Below are positions 8,260 to 17,154 of a stretch of DNA of 53,142 bases, one piece after another. A program made the translations under genes and the position numbers. The stretch lies in assembly GCA_023150875.1 (NCBI GenBank), contig JAKLKC010000047.1, forward strand, positions 1 through 53,142, given 5' to 3'. The notes under the pieces were generated by a model that saw nothing but the letters and a program-made list of their open reading frames with translations, searched no databases and was not told where the DNA came from. Position 1 is the first letter of the stretch. Every line of letters starts with the position of its first letter. Origin of the DNA: Myxococcota bacterium. Its GTDB lineage: Bacteria > Myxococcota_A > UBA796 > UBA9615 > JAKLKC01.

Positions 8260-8303
8260 CGTGCCGGGGCCGGCGAGGCCAACAACGCTCGAGGGCGGCG
8301 TCT

Positions 8304-8309
8304 TATTCT
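8304..8309 (+). promoter_or_regulatory. Candidate -10 box TATTCT
   Basis: TATTCT lies about 80 bases before the helicase ATG at 8389, inside the 159-base divergent gap. No convincing -35 hexamer is visible. A second match, TACCAT, overlaps the start codon itself and is too close to serve. Confidence 0.3.
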
Positions 8310-8388
8310 CTCCGCCTCCTCCGCGCCCGTCCCACCGCCCCCGCCCTGTGCCCCACGAGGCCGATGGGCGACACTCCCATCCGCTACC

Positions 8389-10974
8389 ATGACCGCCTCC
8401 CCGTCCACCGACATCTCCCGCTACGTCGCCGACGACGCCCGCCGGGGCCTGCGGGAAGCCATCGCCGAGGCCGGGGGCAACGAGGTCTTCTTCCTGGGGC
8501 GGCTTGGGGAGGACGGCCGGGTCGACGAGGTGCGGGCGCTGTGCCGGGGCAACGCTTCGGCGGTGCCTGCGCTGCTGGACGTGCCCCGCAGCGGCGAGGC
8601 GGTCCTCCACAACCACCCCTCGGGCCACCTGGTGCCCAGCGACGCCGACCTGTCCCTGGCCTCGCGCTACGGTCAGGACGGGGTGGCCTTCTTCATCGTC
8701 GACAACGACGCCTCCCGGATCTACTGCGTCGTCGAGCCCCAGTCGAAGCGCCTGGTGCCCGTCGATCCCGAGAGGGTCCGAGCCCTCCTCGGGGCCGGCG
8801 GCGACCTCTCCCGGGCCCTGGCGGGCTACGAGGCCCGGCCCGCGCAGGTGGCGATGGCCGTGGAGGTCGGGCGCGCCGTCGGCGCCGGGGGCGTCGCGGT
8901 GGTGGAGGCGGGCACGGGCACCGGCAAGTCCCTGGCATACCTGGTGCCCGCGGCGGCATGGGCGATCCAGAACCGGCGGCGCGTCGCCGTGGCCACCCGG
9001 ACCATCAACCTCCAGCAGCAGCTCATGACCCAGGACATCCCCGTCCTGCGCCGGATGCTCCCAGAGGTCGAGGCGGCGCTGGTGAAGGGCAGGGGGAACT
9101 ACCTGTGCCGGCGGAAGCTCGCCGACCGGGCGCAGGACCTCCAGCTCTTCGAGGGCAAGGACCGGGAGTTCCTGGAGCAGGTGGTGGCCTGGTCCGAGGT
9201 CACCCCCGACGGATCCCTGGCGGACCTGCCCTTCGTGCCCGACCGCGAGATGTGGGAGGAGGTGAACTCCTCGTCCGAGGAGACCCTCCGGATCCGCTGC
9301 CCCCACTACGAGCGCTGCTTCTACTACCAGTCCAGGCGGCGGGCGGCGGCCTCCCACGTCCTGGTGGTGAACCACGCGCTCCTGCTGGCGGACCTGGCCA
9401 TCAAGGAGGACTCGGGCGCGGCGGGGGCGGGGGTCCTCCCCCGCTTCGACCTGCTGGTGCTGGACGAGGCGCACCACCTGGAGGACGCCGCCACCTCCCA
9501 GGCCGCCGTGAGGGTCCAGCTCGCCACGGTGTTGAGGCCCCTCTCGCGCCTCAAGCCGGCCCGGGAGCGGCGCCCCGGCACCCTGGGGAGGCTTCGGCGG
9601 GCCGTGGAGAGTTCCCCCCGGCACGACGATCCCCGCTCCCTCGCGGTCCTGTCCCGGATCGACGAGGCGATGGTGCCCTCGGTGGAGTCCCTCCGCACCC
9701 TCCTCCCCATGTGGTTCCAGGACCTGGCCGTGGCCGCGGTGGACGCCGTCGGCAAGGACGAGCTGGACCGCGTCGCCGAGGGCCGCCTGCGCCTCCGGGA
9801 GGGTGTGCCTCTCCCCGGCGCGCTGGACCCCGTGCTCCCCGATCGGGTCGCCGAGGGGGCATCCGCCCTGGCGAGCCTGGCCCGGGACGTGGACGTGCTG
9901 AGGGAGCTGGTCGCCCAGCTCCCGCAGGAGGTGAGGGAGCGCTGCGCCCAGTCCGGGATGGAGCTCGGGACCGCGTCGAAGCGGCTGCTGGGGCTCGCCC
10001 AGGCCATGAAGTCGGTGCTGGACCCGGATCCGAACCGGTGCCGCTGGCTGGAGATCGACCGCCCGAGGCCCCGGATCGGCGAGGCCCCGCCCCCGGGGGT
10101 GTTCCAGGTCCGCCTGTGCTCCAGCCCCATCGACGTCTCCCCCATGATCCGGGAGAGGCTGGTGACCCCGATGAAGGCCACGGTGATGACCTCCGCCACC
10201 CTCACCGTGGACCGGAGCTTCCGACACTTCAGGGAACGGGTCGGGCTTGGGGCCCACGCCCCGGAGGCGGAACGGGTCTCGGAGTCACGCTACGACAGCC
10301 CCTTCGACTACGGACGCCAGGTCCTGCTGGGGGTGCCGAGAGACGTGCCGGAGCCCGGCCGGCCGGGGTACCCCGACGCGGTGACCGACCTCGTCGTGCG
10401 CGCCGTCCAGGCCAGCGCCGGCCGCGCCTTCGTTCTCTTCACCGCCTACGGGATGCTGCGCCGGGTGGCCCGGGCCGCCGAGGCGCGCCTCGGACCTTCC
10501 TTCCGGATCCTGTGCCAGGGCGAGATGGACAGGGGCCGCCTGCTGGACGCCTTCCGGGCCGGGGGCCGGTCGGTGCTCTTCGGGACCGACTCGTTCTGGG
10601 AGGGGGTCGACGTGCGGGGCGACGCCCTGTCCCTGGTGGTCCTCACCCGACTGCCCTTCCGGGTGCCCTCCGAGCCCGTGCAGCAGGCCCGGGCCGAGGC
10701 CATCGAGTCCGCTGGGGGAGACGCCTTCCGGGACTACGCCGTCCCCCAGGCGGTGATCAAGCTCAAGCAGGGCTTCGGCCGCCTGATCCGCTCCCGCACC
10801 GACCGCGGGGTTGTGCTGATCCTGGATCCACGAGTGATCACGCGCTCTTACGGCCAGGCATTCCTTCGCTCCCTCCCGGACGCGAGGCCCCTGGTGGCGC
10901 CCGGGGACGACGTCGTCGCCGCCGTGGCCCGCTTCCTCTCGTCGCCCGGGGGCGGGGCCGGTGACCGGGGCTGA
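8389..10974 (+). CDS. JAMM domain-DinG/XPD-family DNA helicase fusion
   Basis: An 861-residue cytoplasmic protein. Residues about 15-125 form a RadC/JAB-like JAMM domain with a full metal motif: Glu32, His74-x-His76, seven residues, Ser84, two residues, Asp87. The remainder is a superfamily 2 DinG/XPD helicase: Walker A GTGTGKS (175-181), DEAH at 359-362, 'FWEGVDVRGD' and the arginine-finger motif 'QGFGRLIRS'. The iron-sulfur region has Cys240, Cys304 and Cys310, but the fourth expected ligand is Thr299, so cluster binding is uncertain. DinG proteins unwind 5'-overhang and R-loop substrates during repair; a JAMM partner could remove a peptide or ubiquitin-like tag or only bind DNA. This is one intact frame. 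It is followed, with its own promoter, by the phosphatase-superfamily lipoprotein. Confidence 0.9.
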   Translation: MTASPSTDISRYVADDARRGLREAIAEAGGNEVFFLGRLGEDGRVDEVRALCRGNASAVPALLDVPRSGEAVLHNHPSGHLVPSDADLSLASRYGQDGVAFFIVDNDASRIYCVVEPQSKRLVPVDPERVRALLGAGGDLSRALAGYEARPAQVAMAVEVGRAVGAGGVAVVEAGTGTGKSLAYLVPAAAWAIQNRRRVAVATRTINLQQQLMTQDIPVLRRMLPEVEAALVKGRGNYLCRRKLADRAQDLQLFEGKDREFLEQVVAWSEVTPDGSLADLPFVPDREMWEEVNSSSEETLRIRCPHYERCFYYQSRRRAAASHVLVVNHALLLADLAIKEDSGAAGAGVLPRFDLLVLDEAHHLEDAATSQAAVRVQLATVLRPLSRLKPARERRPGTLGRLRRAVESSPRHDDPRSLAVLSRIDEAMVPSVESLRTLLPMWFQDLAVAAVDAVGKDELDRVAEGRLRLREGVPLPGALDPVLPDRVAEGASALASLARDVDVLRELVAQLPQEVRERCAQSGMELGTASKRLLGLAQAMKSVLDPDPNRCRWLEIDRPRPRIGEAPPPGVFQVRLCSSPIDVSPMIRERLVTPMKATVMTSATLTVDRSFRHFRERVGLGAHAPEAERVSESRYDSPFDYGRQVLLGVPRDVPEPGRPGYPDAVTDLVVRAVQASAGRAFVLFTAYGMLRRVARAAEARLGPSFRILCQGEMDRGRLLDAFRAGGRSVLFGTDSFWEGVDVRGDALSLVVLTRLPFRVPSEPVQQARAEAIESAGGDAFRDYAVPQAVIKLKQGFGRLIRSRTDRGVVLILDPRVITRSYGQAFLRSLPDARPLVAPGDDVVAAVARFLSSPGGGAGDRG

Positions 10975-11019
10975 GCCGTTCCCCCCTCGCCCCGGTTCGC
11001 CCTCCCGGGCGCCAGCGGG

Positions 11020-11025
11020 TATCCT
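11020..11025 (+). promoter_or_regulatory. Candidate -10 box TATCCT
   Basis: TATCCT ends 20 bases before ATG 11045. It supports that ATG over upstream in-frame starts that lie before the box. Confidence 0.45.
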
Positions 11026-11044
11026 GCCCCGCCGGACCCCCCCG

Positions 11045-13975
11045 ATGACTCCCTCCCGTCCTCACCTCCGCCTCCGTCCCGCCCCCGCGTTGGCGGCCCT
11101 CCTCGCCGCCGCATCGGCCGCCTGCGCCCCGGACCCCCTGCCGGCCCCGCCGAGCCTCTACGAGCCGCCCCCCCTCGGCTCCCTCCCGCCCCTCCCCGCC
11201 CTGGCGGAGGACCCCGGTCCCATGCGCCGGGTCGCGCGCCTGCTGGACGCCCTGCCCGGCGCGGAAGTGTCCTCGCCGGCCCTCGGCCGCCCCGCGGCCA
11301 CCCGCCCCTGGGAGGACGTGGTGCCCGGGAAGCTCCTGGCCCGGCCCCGCAACTGGCTGGCCCTGGGAGATCTCCCCCCGTCCCGGGACGGCGGCGCGCT
11401 CCGGGTCGCCGACAACGCCTTCCTGGCCCTCCCCGCGATCCCCCTCGCCCGGTACCGCCTCAGCGGAAGGGTCCACCCCGGCGCGGGGGTCTCCGACGCC
11501 CTGGGCGACGAGGTCTCCGCCGTGCCCCTGGTCTGGGAGCTGGACTCCCCCTGGGACGCGGCGGCGGGGGGTGCCGACCACTTCGCGCGGACCTTCCTGG
11601 AGCTCCGACGCCCACGGATCGGTCCCCCGGACGAGGGGGGCTTCCGGAGCTTCGTCGCGGAGTGGACGGCCCTCAAGGCGTCCCGCCAGCTCGTGCTGGG
11701 CCTCGTGGCCGACGCCGAACTCCGGGAGCAGCGGGGGTTCTGGCCCCGGGGGCGTCCCCAGGGATCGGCGGAGGGCAGGCCATCCTTCGCCGACCTGAAG
11801 CTGGAGGTCGTGGCGGGGTCCGAAGGCGCGGATCCGAGCGAGATCAAGGAGATCGGTGGTTCGGTGCCGTCGGTGGACCACCCGCTGGCTGCCCGGATCG
11901 GCATCGGCAGGGACGAGAGGGACTCCCTGCTCCTGCCCTCACCGGGGCGGGCCACCTTCGAGATGGACATCCCCCAGGGGGCGGTCCTCGACGTCGCCAC
12001 CGGCGTGGCCCGGAGCCTCTCCCCCGATCCCTTTGCGCGGGTGACCTTCCGGGTCGTCCTGGAGGCCGCGGATCGCCCCCGGACCACGGCCCTCGAGGTG
12101 CGCCCCGATCCCGCCGCGGACGGCGCCCGCTGGACTCCCCACCGGATCGACCTGTCCGCCTGGGGCGGAGCCCGCGTCCGCCTGAGCCTGGAGACGGAAG
12201 GGCAGGGGGGCCTCGCCTGGGCGGCGTTCGCGAGCCCCGAGATCTGGGCCCCCGCGCCACCGGAGGCCGGCGCTCCCCCCGTCTTCCTGCTCGTGTCCGT
12301 CGACACCCTGCGGGCAGACCGCCTGTCGGCGTACGGCTACCCGCACCCGACCTCACCCGCCCTCGACCGGCTCGCCGAGGACGGCACCCTCTTCCTGGAG
12401 CACGTCACCGCCGCCAACTGGACCCTCCCCACCCACGCCTCCATGCTCACCGGCCTCAGTCCCTCGGGCCACCGCGCCGGGACGTGGAGCGCCTCGGTCC
12501 ACGAGCAGGTCCACGCCGCCATCCCCGACGGGCTGCCGACCCTGGCCGATCCCTTCCGGGACGCCGGGTTCCGGACCGCCGCGGTGGTCTCGGCCCCCTT
12601 CCTCTTCCCCGCCTTCGGCTACGGCCGCGGCTTCGACTCCTACGACTCCTCGGCGGTCCACTCCGCCCACCACGTCGCCGCCCACGAGGACGTCACCGCC
12701 GCCGACGTCGCCGCCCGGACCCTCAGGGCGCTGGAGGAGGGCCGGCACCGCCCCCTCTTCCTCTTCGTCCACCACTGGGACGTCCACTTCGAGTTCCTGC
12801 CCCCCGAGAAGGCGCTCCGGGCCGCCCGGCCCGACTTCACCGGGCCGATGCCCGACTACCAGGAGCTATACCGGGGCAAGGGGCCGCTGTCCGAGGCCCT
12901 GGACCGGGCCGAGGAGGCGGTGCGGAAGCGCCGCGGCGTGACCGCCTGGCAGGCGGCGCGGGACGCCTTCACGGCGGACGACCGGGCGTGGGCCGACCGG
13001 GAGCTCCTGTCCGCGCTCTACGACGGCGAGGTGCGCTCCGTCGACGACGCCCTCTCCCAGGTCTTCGACCTCCTGCGCCGCCAGGGCCGATACGACGCCG
13101 CCACCATCGCCGTCACCGGGGACCACGGCGAGGAGCTCCACGAGCGGGGACGCCTCGGGCACGGAGGGCCCCTGCTCTACCCCGAGGTCCACGGATCGCC
13201 ACTGATCCTCAAGCCCGCAGGGGGCGGCCGCGGCCTGCGGATCTCCGGCGCCACCACCACCATCGACGTCGCGCCCACCCTGCTGGACCTCGCCGGCCTG
13301 CCGCGCCCCAGAGAGTTCCAGGGGCGGTCCCTGGCCGCCGCCGTCCGGGGGGGAGCGCCGCCGCCGGGGGCGGTCCTGTGCGAGGACGGCGCCCACACGG
13401 GGCTGATGGTGCGGGACGGGGAGTGGGGCCTGGTGGCGGTGGGGAGCACCCAGGAGCTCTACAACCGGCAAGACGATCCCGCCTTCAGCCGCGACCTCGC
13501 CCCCGCGTACCCCGACAAGGTCGCGTCCCTGCGGCGTGCCGCGGCGGACCTGCTGGTCCGGGACGCCTGGGGCGGCGTCGTCGTCCTGACCGGGGCGGGA
13601 AGTCCGGGGATCCGTTGGGAGATCGAGGCGACCGGACTGCCCGAGGAGGCCCGGGTGTGGGGGTGGTCGTCGGGGGACGGGCGCCCCCTGCGGTTCGGCC
13701 GGGGGCGGGAGCGGCTCGGGGTGACCCTCGCCGCCGGGGAGGCCGCGGTGGTGGTGTTCGAAGCCGGCCTTCCCGCACCCTCCTCCCTGCGGATCTCCGC
13801 GGATGGCAGCGATCTGCCGGTGGGGGAGTGGCTCGTCCCCCAGCACGACGAGGCCCGCTCCCGCGCCCACGGGACCGCGCAGGCGTTCCAGCGGGGCCCC
13901 CGGGGCGACAACCGGCCGGCCGAGACCGCCGGGGCCACCCGGGACCAGCTCCGCGCCCTCGGTTACGTGCAGTGA
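11045..13975 (+). CDS. Large sulfatase/alkaline-phosphatase-superfamily lipoprotein
   Basis: A 976-residue protein starting at ATG 11045, with a lipoprotein signal (lipobox SAAC, about residue 27). Residues about 40-410 form an N-terminal region that looks like beta-sandwich modules. From about 412 there is a sulfatase-type domain: 'LLVSVDTLRADRLSAYGYP' with metal Asp420, the nucleophile loop 'WTLPTHASMLTG' with Thr460, 'HHWDVHFEF', and the metal site 'GDHGEELHERGRLGHGG'. The nucleophile position has Thr, not Cys or Ser, so formylglycine-type sulfatase chemistry is not expected. Thr is used by phosphoethanolamine and phosphoglycerol transferases of this superfamily. A C-terminal beta domain follows (about 830-950). 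The substrate is probably an envelope lipid or glycan. Enzymatic class is uncertain, superfamily is firm. Confidence 0.85.
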   Translation: MTPSRPHLRLRPAPALAALLAAASAACAPDPLPAPPSLYEPPPLGSLPPLPALAEDPGPMRRVARLLDALPGAEVSSPALGRPAATRPWEDVVPGKLLARPRNWLALGDLPPSRDGGALRVADNAFLALPAIPLARYRLSGRVHPGAGVSDALGDEVSAVPLVWELDSPWDAAAGGADHFARTFLELRRPRIGPPDEGGFRSFVAEWTALKASRQLVLGLVADAELREQRGFWPRGRPQGSAEGRPSFADLKLEVVAGSEGADPSEIKEIGGSVPSVDHPLAARIGIGRDERDSLLLPSPGRATFEMDIPQGAVLDVATGVARSLSPDPFARVTFRVVLEAADRPRTTALEVRPDPAADGARWTPHRIDLSAWGGARVRLSLETEGQGGLAWAAFASPEIWAPAPPEAGAPPVFLLVSVDTLRADRLSAYGYPHPTSPALDRLAEDGTLFLEHVTAANWTLPTHASMLTGLSPSGHRAGTWSASVHEQVHAAIPDGLPTLADPFRDAGFRTAAVVSAPFLFPAFGYGRGFDSYDSSAVHSAHHVAAHEDVTAADVAARTLRALEEGRHRPLFLFVHHWDVHFEFLPPEKALRAARPDFTGPMPDYQELYRGKGPLSEALDRAEEAVRKRRGVTAWQAARDAFTADDRAWADRELLSALYDGEVRSVDDALSQVFDLLRRQGRYDAATIAVTGDHGEELHERGRLGHGGPLLYPEVHGSPLILKPAGGGRGLRISGATTTIDVAPTLLDLAGLPRPREFQGRSLAAAVRGGAPPPGAVLCEDGAHTGLMVRDGEWGLVAVGSTQELYNRQDDPAFSRDLAPAYPDKVASLRRAAADLLVRDAWGGVVVLTGAGSPGIRWEIEATGLPEEARVWGWSSGDGRPLRFGRGRERLGVTLAAGEAAVVVFEAGLPAPSSLRISADGSDLPVGEWLVPQHDEARSRAHGTAQAFQRGPRGDNRPAETAGATRDQLRALGYVQ

Positions 13976-14078
13976 GCTCCGCCCGGGGACCGTCCGGCCC
14001 GCCCCCCGCGCCTCCCGGTGGCGGGCGAGCCACGGCCCTGCGGCTCCCCCGCGGCTGGAACGGGAGGATCTCCGCGGC

Positions 14079-14084
14079 TATCAT
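14079..14084 (+). promoter_or_regulatory. Candidate -10 box TATCAT
   Basis: TATCAT lies 48 bases before ATG 14132. The intervening leader holds a strong GGGAGGAGG ribosome-binding site at 14115-14123. Confidence 0.45.
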
Positions 14085-14131
14085 TGCACTGGCGTGAACA
14101 CCGGTTGCGCCCCCGGGAGGAGGCCGCCCCC

Positions 14132-14734
14132 ATGAGCCATCCGTGCGCCGACCCCCCCCTCCGCCGACGCGGACGGGGCCCCTCCGCCCTCGCGTCCCTC
14201 GCGGCCCTGGCCTTCGCGGCCTCCTGCGAGGGCACGATCCAGACCCACGATGGCCAGCCGGAGTGGGCCGAGCAGTTCGCCGTGGGGGCGACGGCCACCA
14301 GCTTCGACCTTTCGCTGCGTCCCGAGGACACCCTGCCGGGTCCCCCCGCCCAGGGGGACGAAGTCTGCGGCACCGACCAGGACGAGGCGTGGCGCGCGGA
14401 GTTCGCGGACCACCCCGAGGGCGACGGCCTGGTGACCCTCACCCTCGAGTACGCCGCGGAGTACCTGGTCCGGAAGATCCGGGTCTACGAGGGGGCCAAC
14501 CCCGGCGCCGTGGTGCAGATCCGCCTCTACGAGGAGGGCGATCCCAACCAGCCCCTCATCATCGCGGTGGAGGACCCCACCTCGGCCTGCCCGGGGGTGC
14601 TGGAGATCGAGCTGGACGAGGCGGAGCAGATCCCCTCCAGCCGCCTGGCCGTGGTGATCGACACCACCGTCCACCCCGGCGCCTTCGAGGAGATCGACAC
14701 GGTCACCCTCTGGGACTACGAGGTGCGCCAATGA
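14132..14734 (+). CDS. Predicted lipoprotein of unknown function
   Basis: A 200-residue protein. ATG 14132 was chosen because a strong Shine-Dalgarno (GGGAGGAGG) lies 8 bases upstream and because it yields a normal signal with lipobox AASC (about residue 31). The mature part is acidic and beta-rich, with phrases such as 'LVRKIRVYEGANPGAVVQ' and 'LIIAVEDPTSACPGVLE', and two further Cys that may pair. No enzyme motif is present. Its stop overlaps the next start (ATGA), and both products are exported lipoproteins, so they are likely co-expressed and may work at the same place in the outer membrane. Confidence 0.75.
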   Translation: MSHPCADPPLRRRGRGPSALASLAALAFAASCEGTIQTHDGQPEWAEQFAVGATATSFDLSLRPEDTLPGPPAQGDEVCGTDQDEAWRAEFADHPEGDGLVTLTLEYAAEYLVRKIRVYEGANPGAVVQIRLYEEGDPNQPLIIAVEDPTSACPGVLEIELDEAEQIPSSRLAVVIDTTVHPGAFEEIDTVTLWDYEVRQ

Positions 14735-16224
14735 CCCCCGCCACCCGGCTCGCGGCCGCGGCCGCGCTCTCCGCCCTCGCCGTCGCCTCCGCCTGCGACA
14801 GCTCCATCAGCGACACCAGCATCGGCGCCCTGGAGCCCGACATCGTCGTGGATCCCCAAGTCCTCGAGTACGGCTGGGTGGAGGAGGGCCAGGAGAAGGT
14901 CGAGACCCTGGTGGTGACCAACGCCGGCCAGGGGAGCCTGCGCCTGGAGGGCCTGAGCTTCGAAGCCGACGCCGCCGAGTTCTACGCCCTGGAGGGGATC
15001 TCCACCGAGGACCTGCCCCTGGTGATCTCCGCGGAAGACTCCGTGCTGGAGATCCCCATCTCCTTCGCCCCCGACCGCGGACAGTACGGGCCGGCGACCC
15101 TGCTCGTGGAGTCCGACGACCCGGACACCCCCGCCATCGAGGTGACGCTGAAGGGCAACACCGGGATCCCCTACGCTTCCATCGTGGCCGAGAGCGCGGG
15201 CACGGTGGCCCATAGCTGGTACATCGCAGGGGACCACGGCAAGACCGGTATGGACGCGGACCTGGGCGACGCCCGGGACCTGGACTGGGATGGCGGCGCC
15301 AGCGGCAAGTTCAACCTCGACCCCCACCTCGACCTGGCCCTCTCCTTCCCCCCCGCCGCCCCGGGCGCGCCCCGCACCTACACGCTGTACACGCGCACCA
15401 ACGCGGGCTCCTACCTGTCGGAGGAGTGGGATCCCGGCGAGGACGTGCGCCTCCGGTTCTCGGCGGACCTCGACGGGGACGGCCTGCTGGACCTGGTGGG
15501 ATCCGATCCCGACCCCGCCTACGAGGGGGGCGCCAACCCGGGGACCCGGATCTGGTGGATGAAGGGGACCAGCGCCCAGACGGACACCTACGTCCGCTTC
15601 GCTCCCGCCGAGCACTTCGGCGACATCGCGGACCTCGCCTCGCCCGGGGCGCGGGTGATCTGGCCGACCTCGGCGAGGGATACGGATCCCCCGAGTGCGT
15701 CGGACGGGGCGCGCTCGCCGGACCTCCTGTTCGGAGTGATCCGGTCGGGGGCCGGCGAGACCGAGCTGTGGTGGCTGCGGAACGACGGGGCGGGGGGCCT
15801 GGTGGAGCCGGTGCAGGTGGGCGTGCTCCCGGGGGTGGCGACCTTCGTGGAGGGGGTCGACTTCCTGCCGGGGGCGGAGATCGACCTGATGTGGTCGACG
15901 GCGGGCGATCCCGGCGAGGTCCTCGTCGCGCCGGGCAACGGCGACGGCACCTTCGACCTCTCCGCCGCCGCGACCGTGGCCGACCTGGACGAGGAGGCCG
16001 AGGGACCCGAGTCCGGCTGGCCGGACCTCCTGGGGACCGGGGCCACCCGCTTCGGGGACGAGAACTCCCTGGAGACCCTGGCGGTGGCCATCCCCCTCGC
16101 CACGGGCAGCTACGGGCTGATCACCCTCGTCACCGACAACGCCGGTGGCGGCGAGATCTGGCCCATCGGCGACTCCCTCCCCGGCGGGCGCATCGTCGTC
16201 CCCGACGACCACCCCCGCCCCTGA
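14731..16224 (+). CDS. Lipoprotein with ASH/HYDIN-type Ig domain and FG-GAP-like region
   Basis: A 497-residue protein with a lipoprotein signal (lipobox ASAC, about residue 22). Residues about 35-145 form an ASH/HYDIN-like immunoglobulin fold: 'VVDPQVLEYGWVEEG', 'LVVTNAGQGSLRLEGL', 'ISFAPDRGQYGPATLLVESD'. The remainder has calcium-binding, FG-GAP-like text such as 'FSADLDGDGLLDLVGSD', 'DLLFGVIR' and 'VAPGNGDGTFDL', typical of integrin-alpha-like propellers. Similar ASH modules occur in the second half of the giant MopE-repeat protein in this window. It is likely a surface or adhesin-type protein. It is coupled by ATGA to the preceding lipoprotein gene and ends 14 bases from the convergent PilZ gene. 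Confidence 0.75.
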   Translation: MTPATRLAAAAALSALAVASACDSSISDTSIGALEPDIVVDPQVLEYGWVEEGQEKVETLVVTNAGQGSLRLEGLSFEADAAEFYALEGISTEDLPLVISAEDSVLEIPISFAPDRGQYGPATLLVESDDPDTPAIEVTLKGNTGIPYASIVAESAGTVAHSWYIAGDHGKTGMDADLGDARDLDWDGGASGKFNLDPHLDLALSFPPAAPGAPRTYTLYTRTNAGSYLSEEWDPGEDVRLRFSADLDGDGLLDLVGSDPDPAYEGGANPGTRIWWMKGTSAQTDTYVRFAPAEHFGDIADLASPGARVIWPTSARDTDPPSASDGARSPDLLFGVIRSGAGETELWWLRNDGAGGLVEPVQVGVLPGVATFVEGVDFLPGAEIDLMWSTAGDPGEVLVAPGNGDGTFDLSAAATVADLDEEAEGPESGWPDLLGTGATRFGDENSLETLAVAIPLATGSYGLITLVTDNAGGGEIWPIGDSLPGGRIVVPDDHPRP

Positions 16225-16238
16225 GGGGCGACGCTCCG

Positions 16239-17021
16239 CTAGCTGCCAGCCCCGACGGCGCCCGCGTCCCTGAGGACGACCTGGACGAACCGTTCGTAGC
16301 GGCCCCGCTCCGCGGGCCCACCGAAGGCGAGGATCTGGACGCCGAACCCGCGGGGTAGGCCCAGGTCGGGCCGCTGGGACCCCCACCACTTGACCTGCCC
16401 CGACAGCCGCAGGGGAGCCATCTCCCCGTCCACTTCGAGCCCAGGGACCTCCACGTAGACGACGGAGCCCACGAGGGGCAGGGCCTCGGCTTCGACGTAG
16501 AGCCCTCCGGCGGACAGGTTGTTGATGGCCCCGCGGTGCCGATGGTCCGGCCGTCCCTTCTCGTGGAATTGAGCGGCGACCTTGCGGAAGACCCGCAGCG
16601 TCCGCTCCCGCCGCGGCGGCTGGGGCGGGATCGAGTCCCCGGGCCTCGGCGGCGCCCCGGTGCGCGCCGCCTCCGGCCTCGTCGTGGCCGCCGCCACCCG
16701 GGGCGGAGCGTCCCCCGCCGGCCGCGCCTCGGCGAGGAGCCCCCGGAACCGCACCGCGAAGCCCGGCTGCCTCTCCCCCGGATCCCCCGGGCGGACGACC
16801 CGCACCACCCGCCCCGTCAGGCGGACCTCGATCCGGTCCGAGGGCCGACGCAGGACCAGGGCGACGAGGGAGCCGAGGGGCACGGCGATGGCGCTGGCCA
16901 CGAACCCGCCCGACTCGCTCAGGTTGACGACCAGGCCGTCGAGGCGTACCTCCCCGGCCTCGACGCGCACCTTCAGGAGGCACGCGTGGCGGGGATACCC
17001 CCGCCGGTCCTGTGTGTCCAT
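16239..17021 (-). CDS. Double PilZ-domain protein (probable c-di-GMP effector)
   Basis: A 260-residue cytoplasmic protein. ATG 17021 was chosen because it follows GGAG and starts directly before the first domain. The N-terminal PilZ domain (about 1-100) has the cyclic-di-GMP signature: RRGYPR (RxxxR, residues 6-11) and 'NLSESGG'. A Pro/Arg-rich linker (about 105-150) follows. A second PilZ domain has 'HRHRGAINNLSAGGLYVEAE', with NxSxxG intact but a less clear RxxxR. Tandem PilZ proteins bind c-di-GMP and regulate motility or exopolysaccharide through partner proteins. No effector domain is fused. It lies just downstream of queE on the same strand, across a 133-base gap. Confidence 0.88.
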   Translation of the reverse strand: MDTQDRRGYPRHACLLKVRVEAGEVRLDGLVVNLSESGGFVASAIAVPLGSLVALVLRRPSDRIEVRLTGRVVRVVRPGDPGERQPGFAVRFRGLLAEARPAGDAPPRVAAATTRPEAARTGAPPRPGDSIPPQPPRRERTLRVFRKVAAQFHEKGRPDHRHRGAINNLSAGGLYVEAEALPLVGSVVYVEVPGLEVDGEMAPLRLSGQVKWWGSQRPDLGLPRGFGVQILAFGGPAERGRYERFVQVVLRDAGAVGAGS

Positions 17022-17154
17022 CTTCTCCGGCGCTCCGCCGCGCCCCGCCGCACCCCGCCGCTCCGCTGGGGGATCGCTCCGCCCCACCGCTCTCCGCCCA
17101 TCCTGCCGCAGCGGTGGGGACGACGGAAGCCCCACCCGTGGGATCGGCGCAAGG

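Noticed and set aside
8260-10257. Upstream extension of the M23 peptidase frame on the minus strand for about 660 codons
   Set aside because: It lies opposite the certain helicase gene and crosses the TACAAT box; its text shows no fold. The peptidase starts at 8229.
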